From Pseudarthrobacter chlorophenolicus (GTDB lineage: Bacteria; Actinomycetota; Actinomycetes; Actinomycetales; Micrococcaceae), in assembly GCF_000962805.1 (NCBI RefSeq), contig NZ_JZTW01000003.1, positions 124,001 through 188,000 on the forward strand: a stretch of 64,000 nucleotides of DNA, in the 5' to 3' direction. Below are positions 32,342 to 40,010 of this stretch, piece by piece. Each line of letters begins with the position of its first letter. The stretch's first letter is position 1. A program made the position numbers and the translations under genes. The notes under the pieces are model-generated. The model saw only the letters and a list, made by a program, of their open reading frames with translations. It was not told where the DNA came from and ran no database searches.

Positions 32342-34720
32342 GTGGCTTCCGTATTTGTGCAGGCCGACGATTTCTCCGGCGCCGCCGAGGTTGGCTACTG
32401 CTTTGTCCACCACGGCCTCACCGCCCGGGTCCTCCTGGGTTCCGGCCTTGCCGCGGGTACATCAACGGGAACGCACGACGGCGGCACGTCCGCCGCGGAC
32501 ACCGTCACCGATGCGGTGGTTGCCGATACGCATTCCCGCGGGCTGTCCCCCAGTGAAGCCGAAGCGCTGGTGAAGGACGCCTTCTCCGGCCCCGAGGCAT
32601 CGGCCGCGCAGGTGCTGTTCAAGAAGATGGACTCCCTGTGGCGCGGCAACATCAGCGCCGAGACTGCCGCACTGGCGGGCCTCGGCTACCACGTTGTGGT
32701 TGCGGGGGCACTCCCCCAGCTGCAGCGCACAGTGCGCGCCGGCCGTCCTTTTGTTGCCGGCTCTCCCCTGGCGGAGACGGACCTGTGGCAGGCTGAGGTT
32801 TCGGCCCCGCCTGCCGATGTACCGTCGCTGCTCCGCCCGGAAGAACCGGAATCGGTGCAGTCCCTGGACCTGGAGGCGGTGCGGTCAAGCAGAGTGCCGT
32901 CCCGCCTGGCCGGGATGCTGGACGGCCGGCCCGCGCTGGTGGTCGCTGATGGCGAAACGGTCCATGACCTGGAGCAGGTGGTGGATGCCCTGCTGGAGCT
33001 CGGCTTCACCGCCGGCGGGCGCCGCATCGTGCTGGTGGGAACCGGCGGAGCGGCTGACGTGCTGGCTGAACGGCTGGGTGCGCATTCTGCGCGGAATGCG
33101 CACAGTGTGGCAGCGGCGGACGCAACCACCGCCGAACCGCAGGAAGCCGAACGGCCGGTGCTCGCCGTCGTCGGCTCCGCATCCGGCACGGCCCAAAAGC
33201 AGCTGGCCCGGCTCGAAGCCGAAGGCTTCCGGGTGGTCCGGCTGCACCCGCTGTATGCAGGTGCCAAAGATGCCTACGCTCCCCAACTGGCCCAGGTTTC
33301 AGCAGATTTGAGGGCAGGGCACCGCGTAGCCATCACACTGGCCGCCGCAAAAGTGGACCCGTCTGGCTCTGCACGCATCGTGCGGGCGCTGTCCGCGTTC
33401 GCTGCCCGGGCTGCGAAGGCGGCAACCACTGACCTGATCCTTACCGGCGGTGAGACGGCCCGGGAAGTCCTGGACGCCGTCGGCCGCTCCAGCCTGGTGC
33501 CGCTCGCGGCGGTGCAGCACGGGGCCGTGCTGAGCCGCGCCGACGACGGGACGCTGGTGGGCACCAAGCCCGGCAGCTTCGGCGATGACCTGGCCCTTCT
33601 GCAGCTGTATGACGAAATCCGGGAGCACCGGTCCGCGCCGGCTCCCGCCAACCCCCTTCCCCGCAAGACTTCCGAAGAATCTGGAGCAACAATGACTGAC
33701 TCAGCAACCAAGAACCAACCACTCCCCTACGTGGCCGTGACCATGGGCGACGGCGCCGGCATCGGCCCGGAGGTGATCGTCCCGGCGGTGCTGGATGCGG
33801 GCATCCTGGCCGAGTGCCGTCCCGTGGTGGTGGGCGATGCGCTGCGCCTGCGGCAGGCGGCGGAGACCCTGGGCGTCGAGGTGGACATCCAGTCGGTCGA
33901 GGACGTGGAGGACGCCGTGTTCACGCCGGGCCGGGTGAACGTGATCGACCTGAACCTGCTGCCGGAGGACCTGGCATGGGGGCAGCTCTCCCCCGTGGCC
34001 GGGCACGCCGCGTACGAATACATCCGGGTGGCCAGCGAGCTGGCTATGGCCGGGAAGGTGCAGGCCATCTGCACCGCGCCGCTGAACAAGGAGGCGCTGC
34101 ACGCCGCGGGGCACATCTTCCCCGGGCACACCGAGCTGCTGGCGTCGCTGACGGGCACGGAGGAGGTGTCCATGATGCTGTCCACGCCGAAGATCCGGGT
34201 GATCCACGTGACCACGCACATCGGGCTGATGGATGCTATCCGGAAGATCAACCCGGACCTGGTGGAGCGGACCATCCGGCGCGGCCATGAGGCGCTGGTG
34301 CGGGCGGGCATCCCCAACCCGAAGATCGGCGTGTGCGCCATCAACCCGCACGCGGGCGAGAACGGCCTGTTCGGGCAGGGTGAGGAAGCGGAGAAGATCG
34401 AGCCGGGCGTGAAGGCTGCGCAGGCGGACGGGATCAACGCGGTGGGGCCGCTGCCGGCGGACACGCTGTTCTTCCTGGCCGGCCGCGGTGACTACGACCT
34501 GGTGGTGGCCATGTACCACGACCAGGGCCACGGCCCAGTGAAGGTGTTGGGCATCGAAGCCGGCGTGAACATCACGGTGGGCCTGCCGGTGATCCGCACG
34601 TCCGTGGACCACGGCACCGCGTTCGATATCGCCGGAAAGAACATCGCCGATTCCCGGTCCATGGTGGAGGCGCTGCACCAGGCGTCGGAGATGGCCACCC
34701 GGCCGGCCGTGGCCGTGTAG
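32342..34720 (+). CDS. Fused four-carbon acid-sugar kinase (DUF1537) and PdxA2-type dehydrogenase
   Basis: One open frame of 792 codons joins two enzymes usually made separately. Residues 1-440 are a DUF1537 kinase (VQADDFSGAAEVGYC at the N-terminus, LILTGGETAREVL near the end). From residue 451 a complete PdxA follows (VTMGDGAGIGPEVI, PGHTELLASLTG, INPHAGENGLFG, MYHDQGHGPVKVLG, SVDHGTAFDIAGK), with the metal-binding histidines intact. These families phosphorylate threonate/erythronate-type acids and then oxidise and decarboxylate the 4-phosphate to dihydroxyacetone phosphate. The GTG start follows AGGAGCAGC. A GGAG site and ATG remain at the junction (33692), so free PdxA2 could also be made. 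Confidence 0.88.
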   Translation: MASVFVQADDFSGAAEVGYCFVHHGLTARVLLGSGLAAGTSTGTHDGGTSAADTVTDAVVADTHSRGLSPSEAEALVKDAFSGPEASAAQVLFKKMDSLWRGNISAETAALAGLGYHVVVAGALPQLQRTVRAGRPFVAGSPLAETDLWQAEVSAPPADVPSLLRPEEPESVQSLDLEAVRSSRVPSRLAGMLDGRPALVVADGETVHDLEQVVDALLELGFTAGGRRIVLVGTGGAADVLAERLGAHSARNAHSVAAADATTAEPQEAERPVLAVVGSASGTAQKQLARLEAEGFRVVRLHPLYAGAKDAYAPQLAQVSADLRAGHRVAITLAAAKVDPSGSARIVRALSAFAARAAKAATTDLILTGGETAREVLDAVGRSSLVPLAAVQHGAVLSRADDGTLVGTKPGSFGDDLALLQLYDEIREHRSAPAPANPLPRKTSEESGATMTDSATKNQPLPYVAVTMGDGAGIGPEVIVPAVLDAGILAECRPVVVGDALRLRQAAETLGVEVDIQSVEDVEDAVFTPGRVNVIDLNLLPEDLAWGQLSPVAGHAAYEYIRVASELAMAGKVQAICTAPLNKEALHAAGHIFPGHTELLASLTGTEEVSMMLSTPKIRVIHVTTHIGLMDAIRKINPDLVERTIRRGHEALVRAGIPNPKIGVCAINPHAGENGLFGQGEEAEKIEPGVKAAQADGINAVGPLPADTLFFLAGRGDYDLVVAMYHDQGHGPVKVLGIEAGVNITVGLPVIRTSVDHGTAFDIAGKNIADSRSMVEALHQASEMATRPAVAV

Positions 34721-34795
34721 GTCACTGGTTTGATGGGGGCCGGAACTAGCATGGGTAGCACTGCCACCGCCATGCCCACGGGAAGGAGACCGGGA

Positions 34796-35569
34796 ATGCT
34801 CAGCGCAAACGCGCGGCGCGAGGAGATCTACCACCTTGCCGTGACCACCGGGCTGGCCTCCGTGGAGGAGCTCTCGGCCAAGTTCGAGGTGACGGCGTCC
34901 ACCATCCGCCGCGACTTGGCGCTGCTGAATTCGCAGGGCCGGCTGGCGCGGACCTATGGCGGGGCGATGGCGCTGGGCGCGCACCCGGAGGCGTCGCTGC
35001 GGCAGCGCACCGGCGAGGCGTTCGAGCAGAAGCACGCGATCGCCCGCTGGGCAGCGTCCGTGGTCCAGCCGGGTGAGAACATCCTGCTCGACGCCGGTTC
35101 CACGGCGGGTGCCCTGGCGCACGAGCTGCGCGGGTTCGGTCCGTTGTCCGTCACGACGCCTGGCCTGAATACGTTGCAGGAGTTGGCGGATTCGGAGGGC
35201 ATCGAGGTGGACTGCCTGGGCGGCCGGCTCCGGGGAGTGTCGCAGAGTTTCGTGGGGCCGCTGGCCGAGGCGGCGCTGGAGCGGATGAGCTTCGACAGGG
35301 TGTTCCTGGGTGCCGACGCCGTCACCGCCGAGGACGGCATCTGCGAGGCCGACCACGCGCAGACCCGGCTCAAGGAGCTCATGGCCCGGCGCGGGCGGTC
35401 CGTTTACGTTCTGGCGGATTCGTCCAAGCTCGGGCTGCGGCCTTTCCACGCGTGGGCGCGGCTGGCCTTGCCCTGGACTTTGGTGACGGACGACGGCGCC
35501 GACCCGGCCCAACTGCAGAAGTTCCGCGACGCGGGGGTTGAGGTTGAGGTGGCGGCCGTAACTCCGTAG
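34796..35569 (+). CDS. DeoR-family transcriptional regulator of the acid-sugar locus
   Basis: The 257-residue protein has the DeoR helix-turn-helix (LASVEELSAKFEVTASTIRR, DLALLNSQGRLARTYGGA). The sugar-phosphate-sensing C-domain contains ILLDAGSTAGALA, LGADAVTAEDGIC and YVLADSSKLG. The ATG at 34796 follows GAAGGAG. It lies 75 bp after the fusion gene in the same direction and is the obvious local regulator. A phosphorylated acid-sugar intermediate is the probable inducer. Confidence 0.9.
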   Translation: MLSANARREEIYHLAVTTGLASVEELSAKFEVTASTIRRDLALLNSQGRLARTYGGAMALGAHPEASLRQRTGEAFEQKHAIARWAASVVQPGENILLDAGSTAGALAHELRGFGPLSVTTPGLNTLQELADSEGIEVDCLGGRLRGVSQSFVGPLAEAALERMSFDRVFLGADAVTAEDGICEADHAQTRLKELMARRGRSVYVLADSSKLGLRPFHAWARLALPWTLVTDDGADPAQLQKFRDAGVEVEVAAVTP

Positions 35570-35632
35570 CTTTTGGGAGTGCGGGCTACCACTTTAGGAT
35601 TGCTACGCGCGTAACCCCCAATTCCTCAATGT

Positions 35633-35647
35633 GAGTAACGATTACTC
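35633..35647. promoter_or_regulatory. GAGTAA-CGA-TTACTC palindrome
   Basis: A perfect 15-bp inverted repeat stands about 105 bp before the secreted-protein gene, in a fairly AT-rich gap of 182 bp. Operator-like, but no matching regulator is evident. Confidence 0.4.
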
Positions 35648-35751
35648 GTGATAGCGGGTAGAAGCCGTACATAAACTCCAAGTCCTTGCAGTCAGGGACT
35701 TGTCCCGTTTTCCTGGGGGAATTTACACCGAAGCTACGACGGAGTACTTCA

Positions 35752-36255
35752 ATGAAAAGCTGGCTCACTCGCATCGTCATGCCCATTTCCCTCGCGGCAT
35801 CCGCTGCGCTCACCGCAATAGCAGTTCCGGCTGTCGCCGCACCGCCCGTTCCCAATCCAACGCAATCCTTCGTCCTTGAGGACATATTTGGAAACGACTG
35901 CCCGGGCTTTAATGTCACGGCCTCGCTGACCGGCAAATTCAAAGAGATCGTTCTTAAGGACGGCCGGAAAATCCAGATAGCTCCCGCAACTACCATCACT
36001 CTGTCAGCCAATGGCAAGACTCTAAGCTATGTGATTACCGGGGCTACCCACATACAGGCCCCGCAAAACGGGGTTGAAGAAGTCGTGTCCACGGGACGGA
36101 ACTTGCTGATTGTTCCGAATGTTCCAGGCCTGCATGCTGAGGGTCTTTACCTCACTATCGGCAACGTCAATTACGCCCGGACCGTTAGCGGAGGGGAAGT
36201 CAGATTCTTCTCCGGACCGGGCAAAGCCACCAACGTCTGCGACCTGCTCAAATAG
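35752..36255 (+). CDS. Secreted protein of unknown function
   Basis: The 167-residue protein has a signal peptide (MPISLAASAALTAIAVPAVA) and a mature beta-rich domain with two cysteines (NDCPGF near the start, TNVCDLL at the end) that may pair. GGAG eight bases upstream supports the ATG. Codon choice is less GC-rich than in neighbours. It stands alone between a DeoR gene and a strong terminator. No family recognised. Confidence 0.72.
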   Translation: MKSWLTRIVMPISLAASAALTAIAVPAVAAPPVPNPTQSFVLEDIFGNDCPGFNVTASLTGKFKEIVLKDGRKIQIAPATTITLSANGKTLSYVITGATHIQAPQNGVEEVVSTGRNLLIVPNVPGLHAEGLYLTIGNVNYARTVSGGEVRFFSGPGKATNVCDLLK

Positions 36256-36260
36256 GTTTC

Positions 36261-36320
36261 CAGCAAAGAACCGCGGGGCCGCTTTCGGGTATCCGTATGC
36301 GGCCCCGCGGTTCTTTGCTG
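36261..36320 (+). terminator. 22-bp perfect-stem terminator
   Basis: Arms 36261-36282 and 36299-36320 (CAGCAAAGAACCGCGGGGCCGC and complement, split here only by description) pair perfectly around a 16-nt loop. They begin six bases after the secreted-protein stop codon. Confidence 0.88.
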
Positions 36321-36437
36321 CGGTTCGGGACGGGTGCCCCGTTGCCAGTGTTTGGGGCGGTGACTGAAAAGTACATATCAGTGGGTACCCTGCTTCTATC
36401 GACCGAAACGACTTCCCTGAACGATTTGGAGACGCCC

Positions 36438-36740
36438 ATGCACGCCGTACTCGAATACACCTATGCGGATGACTACCTGGAGAGCCGTGAAAAGTATCGG
36501 GCTATCCATCTCAAGGCTGCGTGGGAGGCAGTCGAGCGCGGTGAGCTTCTACTGGGTGGGGCCGTTGGTGAAGGCCCCTTTAGCGGACTGCTGGTTTTCA
36601 CAGGAGAGAACCCGGTGGAGGCGGCAAAAGCCTTTGCAGCCGCAGACCCTTATGTCAACGGCGGCGTCGTGACGTCGTGGACAGTCCGCCCGTGGACGAC
36701 AGTGGTGGGAAACGAGGCCGCTACGCCTGTCCGGCCGTAG
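36438..36740 (+). CDS. YciI-like small protein
   Basis: The 100-residue protein has a YciI/dimeric alpha-beta barrel shape: an N-terminal strand ending in a Y-rich segment (VLEYTYADDYLESREKYR), HLKAAWEAVERGELLLGGA and a C-terminal DPYVNGGVVTSWTVRPW. The ATG follows TTGGAGACGCCC. These proteins form small dimers that may bind or isomerise metabolites; no substrate can be assigned. Confidence 0.78.
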   Translation: MHAVLEYTYADDYLESREKYRAIHLKAAWEAVERGELLLGGAVGEGPFSGLLVFTGENPVEAAKAFAAADPYVNGGVVTSWTVRPWTTVVGNEAATPVRP

Positions 36741-36813
36741 GGCGAGTCTCCTCATGCTGACAGGCCTATGCCGAGAATGATGATGGAGCCTACGTGAAGC
36801 CGCACCTCCGACG

Positions 36814-37191
36814 ATGACGGCCTCACCGGAGTCGCGGACGCCTACTGAAGACGTTCTTGCCAGGGCGGTTGAAGACTGGGTCTCACCGTCCGACGTAGTC
36901 AACGTCTGTCTTTTGCGCTCGCACTGCAGAAGTCCCGAAGACGCTCGGGACTTGGCCCTTGGGCTGCTGACGCGCATGATCGCAACAGGCCTCCTGGTGC
37001 CAGGAGACATCGACGGTACGGTTTACCGGCCATGGGATCTTCCACCCGGGAGCGCAATCGTGCGCATCGCCATGGAATGGAGCTCGATGAAAGACCCCAT
37101 CATGGTCTTGCCTGGTGACATCGTTTGGCTGGACGCATCGCGAGAAGGACAACTCATAGGGGAAGCGGTGCTGCGCCGGGAATCCGGGTAG
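36814..37191 (+). CDS. Conserved-looking hypothetical protein
   Basis: The 125-residue soluble protein has a helical N-terminal half (DVLARAVEDWVSPSDVVNVC, DLALGLLTRMIATGLLVPGD) resembling a small winged helix. A C-terminal segment reads VLPGDIVWLDAS. No clear ribosome binding site precedes the ATG, and no family is recognised. Codon bias in the frame supports it moderately. Confidence 0.55.
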   Translation: MTASPESRTPTEDVLARAVEDWVSPSDVVNVCLLRSHCRSPEDARDLALGLLTRMIATGLLVPGDIDGTVYRPWDLPPGSAIVRIAMEWSSMKDPIMVLPGDIVWLDASREGQLIGEAVLRRESG

Positions 37192-37231
37192 GCCAGCAGG
37201 ACCTGACTGCCGCCCAGCACAAAGTGAGCAG

Positions 37232-38161
37232 CTACTCGGCGATGTCCTCCGCCCACAGCTCCGGATGCTCGTCCTGGAACGCGGCCATCATGTCCACGCA
37301 GCGCTCGTCGTCCAGGACCACCACCTCGACCCCGCGTGACCGGAGAAGGTCCAGCTCGCCGTCGAACGTGCGGGCCTCCCCCACCACCACGCGGGGGATC
37401 TTGAACTGGATGATGGTCCCCGTGCACATCGCACACGGGGCGAGGGTGGTGTAGAGCGTGGTGTCCCGGTAGGTCTTCTGCCGGCCGGCCGCGCGGAGAG
37501 CCGACATTTCCCCGTGCGCAATTGGATCGCCGTTCTGGACCCGCTCGTTGTGACCGCTGGCAAACACCTCGCCGCCCCTGGCAATCGCAGCGCCAATGGG
37601 AATGCCGCCCTCGGCCAAGCTCTTCTGCGCGGCTTGGTAGGCGGCCTCGAATGCAGAGGCGTCGGCGCTGTCCGGCTCCGGCGCCCCGGCTGCCGACTCC
37701 GCGATCCGCTTGATCGCCGCGAGCGTTTTAGGGATGCCGTCCAGGGCCTGCCGGGTGCGGTCCGCTATCTGAGCGTCAGCGTCGGCGCCGTACTTCTCTC
37801 CGAACATGACGATCCCCTCGGGCAGGAATTCCCACGACTCGGTGAGGACAGTTCCGGTGCTCGCAGGAGTGAGGGTGAAGCCCCAGCGGACGTACTTGCC
37901 ACCCACCACCCAGGCGAACTCTCGTCCCGGCTCCGCGGCTACCACCTGCGACCGGGTTTCCCAGGTCCGCTCCGGGAGCTCGTTCAGGCCAGTGAACCAG
38001 GCACCCACTTGCCCGGCGCTGGACTCGTCATCCCACCAGCAGGACGTGCAGATCGGGCTCCATTCGCCTGTCCGGGTGACGTCGGAAACGATGGCGTACA
38101 GCGTCTCGGCAGGGACGTTGACGGTGACGGAGTCCTGGTGCTGGCGGATGCTGGGAGTCAT
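37232..38161 (-). CDS. SRPBCC domain fused to a yeast-type cytosine deaminase domain
   Basis: Residues 1-155 form an SRPBCC/polyketide-cyclase-like domain (TRTGEWSPICTSCWWDDE, WETRSQVVAAEPGREFAW). After a short Pro/Ala linker, residues 170-309 form a zinc deaminase with HGE (216-218) and PCAMC (242-246). The deaminase half resembles yeast Fcy1 closely as I recall it, including TTLYTTL and VVVLDDERC and a C-terminal WAEDI. It should deaminate cytosine or a related base. The SRPBCC half has a stand-alone paralogue at 51111-51611, suggesting a recent domain fusion. ATG start at 38161. Confidence 0.85.
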   Translation of the reverse strand: MTPSIRQHQDSVTVNVPAETLYAIVSDVTRTGEWSPICTSCWWDDESSAGQVGAWFTGLNELPERTWETRSQVVAAEPGREFAWVVGGKYVRWGFTLTPASTGTVLTESWEFLPEGIVMFGEKYGADADAQIADRTRQALDGIPKTLAAIKRIAESAAGAPEPDSADASAFEAAYQAAQKSLAEGGIPIGAAIARGGEVFASGHNERVQNGDPIAHGEMSALRAAGRQKTYRDTTLYTTLAPCAMCTGTIIQFKIPRVVVGEARTFDGELDLLRSRGVEVVVLDDERCVDMMAAFQDEHPELWAEDIAE

Positions 38162-38313
38162 GGGTCCATCCTTGCAGACGGGCTGTGTTGGCTCCGGCCG
38201 AAAAGCTCAGGAAAAACTGATCCAAAGCTGGGGCGGCAACCGGCGGCCGGCTTATACGATTCCCTGGACATCCGGGGCCATGGGCTCTTCGGGGATGAAC
38301 ATTGGGGGGAACA

Positions 38314-38889
38314 ATGACCGAGCTCGGCCGTATCTACTGGACCCGGCAAGGGCTTCGTTGGGCTTACACCGTGGTCCTGCTGTGGCTCGCCTTCTCGGTG
38401 CTGACGGCATTGATGGCTAAGGGGTCGCCAGTTGGCGGCGCGGGGATAGCCGTCGTCGCCGACGTGTTTCAGGGCATTCTCGGCCGGGCCGGCTCCGCAG
38501 CGGTGCTTCCGGGCGCAGCCGCAGCGGTCCTGGCTGTCGCTGCGGCCGTCATCACCAGTCGGGATGTCCGGCGCCGCGACCCGGTCCGCCGCTTCACCAG
38601 CGAGCAGCGCCGGGAAGGGATGGCCCGCGCCGGCGGCCTGTGCGAACTTGAAGCCGGGTTCGGGCGTCGCTGTTCCCGTCCGGCCGAACATGGCGATCAC
38701 TTTTATCCGTGGTCCAAGGGTGGTTCCACCAGTCTGCAGAACTTTGTCGCCGCCTGCGCCAGGTGCAACCGCGCCAAGCGTGCCCAGGTCCCGTCCCCTG
38801 GCCAGCAGCGCCGGATGGAACGACGACGGCGGGAGTACCTGCCGCCGTCGTCCTCCGTCCGCGTGGGCGAACGGCAGCCGCTGCCCTAA
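38314..38889 (+). CDS. Membrane-anchored HNH-type nuclease domain protein
   Basis: The 191-residue protein starts with two predicted membrane helices (residues about 15-35 and 60-85). A cytosolic HNH domain follows with MARAGGLCE, CSRPAEHGDHFYPWSKGG, and NFVAACARCNRAKR, which provides the paired zinc cysteines and the catalytic histidine region. The ATG at 38314 follows GGGGGGAACA. A palindrome lies inside its last 70 bases. HNH domains cut DNA; membrane tethering is unusual and could suit defence against incoming DNA. Confidence 0.78.
   Translation: MTELGRIYWTRQGLRWAYTVVLLWLAFSVLTALMAKGSPVGGAGIAVVADVFQGILGRAGSAAVLPGAAAAVLAVAAAVITSRDVRRRDPVRRFTSEQRREGMARAGGLCELEAGFGRRCSRPAEHGDHFYPWSKGGSTSLQNFVAACARCNRAKRAQVPSPGQQRRMERRRREYLPPSSSVRVGERQPLP
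38822..38852. repeat. GACGACGGCGG palindrome inside the HNH gene
   Basis: Perfect 11-bp arms (38822-38832 and 38842-38852) surround a 9-nt loop within the coding sequence, encoding the RRRREYLPPSSS part of the tail. Confidence 0.8.
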
Positions 38890-39021
38890 GCCGGGCGTCC
38901 GGTGCCTTGGCCGTTCAGCAGAGCCAGGTCAACCCGGCGATTGCAGCTTGTCCAACAAACACATCAGACGCTGAAGTAGGCTGGAATCCTCGGACCAACC
39001 ACAACAAGAGCGAGGCCTAAC

Positions 39022-39804
39022 GTGCACCAGGACGCCGCCCGGTTCCTGTCCCAGCCGGTGGCCGCCCAGCCCGGTTCCCCGCTGCGCGTGGCAGTGTATT
39101 CACGCATTGCCGAGGCCGTCCGCAATGGGCTCCTCACCCCCGGCTCCATGATCCCCACCGAGACCGAACTCGGCGCGGACATGAAGGTCAGCCGCACGGT
39201 AGTCCGCGAAGCGCTGATGCTCCTCGAGGAGGACGGCCTGATCCGGGCCCGCCGCGGCGTCGGACGCTTCGTCTCGGACACCCTCCCCCGCATCGGCATC
39301 GAACGCATCCGGCCCTTCGAGGACGTCCTCGCCGGGCGCGGGCAGACGCTTGAGGTCAAGCGCACGCAGGCCATCCGCCAGGCCGCCTCCGAATTTGTCG
39401 CCCCTGGCATCGGCGTCGAGCCCGGCACCGAATGCTGGCTCTGGGAGTCAGTCCTCATCCGCGACGGCGAGGCCATCGCCCACCTGCAGGAAAACGTCAC
39501 GGCCGAGCGGGTCAGCTTCGACAGGAGCGCGGCGGCGCACCTTGAGATAGAGGACGACGGCGGGGCGACCTTGCTCGCCACGCTGAACAACCAGCTGGGC
39601 CGGCTCGCAGGTCCCGGCGAGTGCCAGATCAGCCTCAGCCAGGTGGGCCCCAGCCGCGCCAAGCTGCTGGACCTTCGGCCGTCGGACCCCGTCCTGGTGC
39701 TGACGCAGTACGTCCGGCACAGCAACCGGCCCTTCTACCTGGCCAAGTGCCTGGTGTCGGCACGGGCTGGGCACCTCTCGGTAATGCAGCAGTTCCAGTC
39801 ATAA
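39022..39804 (+). CDS. GntR/HutC-type (UTRA) transcriptional regulator
   Basis: The 260-residue protein has the GntR winged helix (LRVAVYSRIAEAVRNGLLTP, ETELGADMKVSRTVVREALM) followed by a UTRA effector domain with WESVLIRDGEAIAHLQE and LTQYVRHSNRPFYLAKCLVS. The start is the GTG at 39022. It lies about 200 bp upstream of the aromatic-acid-type transporter and is probably its regulator. Effector unknown. Confidence 0.88.
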   Translation: MHQDAARFLSQPVAAQPGSPLRVAVYSRIAEAVRNGLLTPGSMIPTETELGADMKVSRTVVREALMLLEEDGLIRARRGVGRFVSDTLPRIGIERIRPFEDVLAGRGQTLEVKRTQAIRQAASEFVAPGIGVEPGTECWLWESVLIRDGEAIAHLQENVTAERVSFDRSAAAHLEIEDDGGATLLATLNNQLGRLAGPGECQISLSQVGPSRAKLLDLRPSDPVLVLTQYVRHSNRPFYLAKCLVSARAGHLSVMQQFQS

Positions 39805-39871
39805 CACCACTTCTGCGCAGGTAGGACCCTAGGCAGCAGCCACGTTCTAATGCACCGCCAACTCAAAATGT

Positions 39872-39886
39872 GTTCGCATCTCGAAC
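39872..39886. promoter_or_regulatory. GTTCG-N5-CGAAC inverted repeat before the transporter
   Basis: A 15-bp inverted repeat sits about 125 bp before the MFS start, with a larger imperfect repeat TAATGCACC/GGTGCGTTA around it (39848-39898). A plausible GntR site; evidence is the symmetry only. Confidence 0.35.
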
Positions 39887-40010
39887 GAAGGTGCGTTATG
39901 TGAACCAAACGAGTATCCTCGTCTGCGGAACAAATGCCGTGCGTCACTCATCCATGTGATGCAGATCTCGACGGCAGTGGTCCGGTTTCTTTCTAATCAA
40001 CGAGGATTAC

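Noticed and set aside
32342..34720. Kinase/PdxA2 fusion as two separate genes
   Set aside because: No stop codon exists between the two parts in the given sequence. The internal ribosome binding site is noted, but the annotation follows the open frame.
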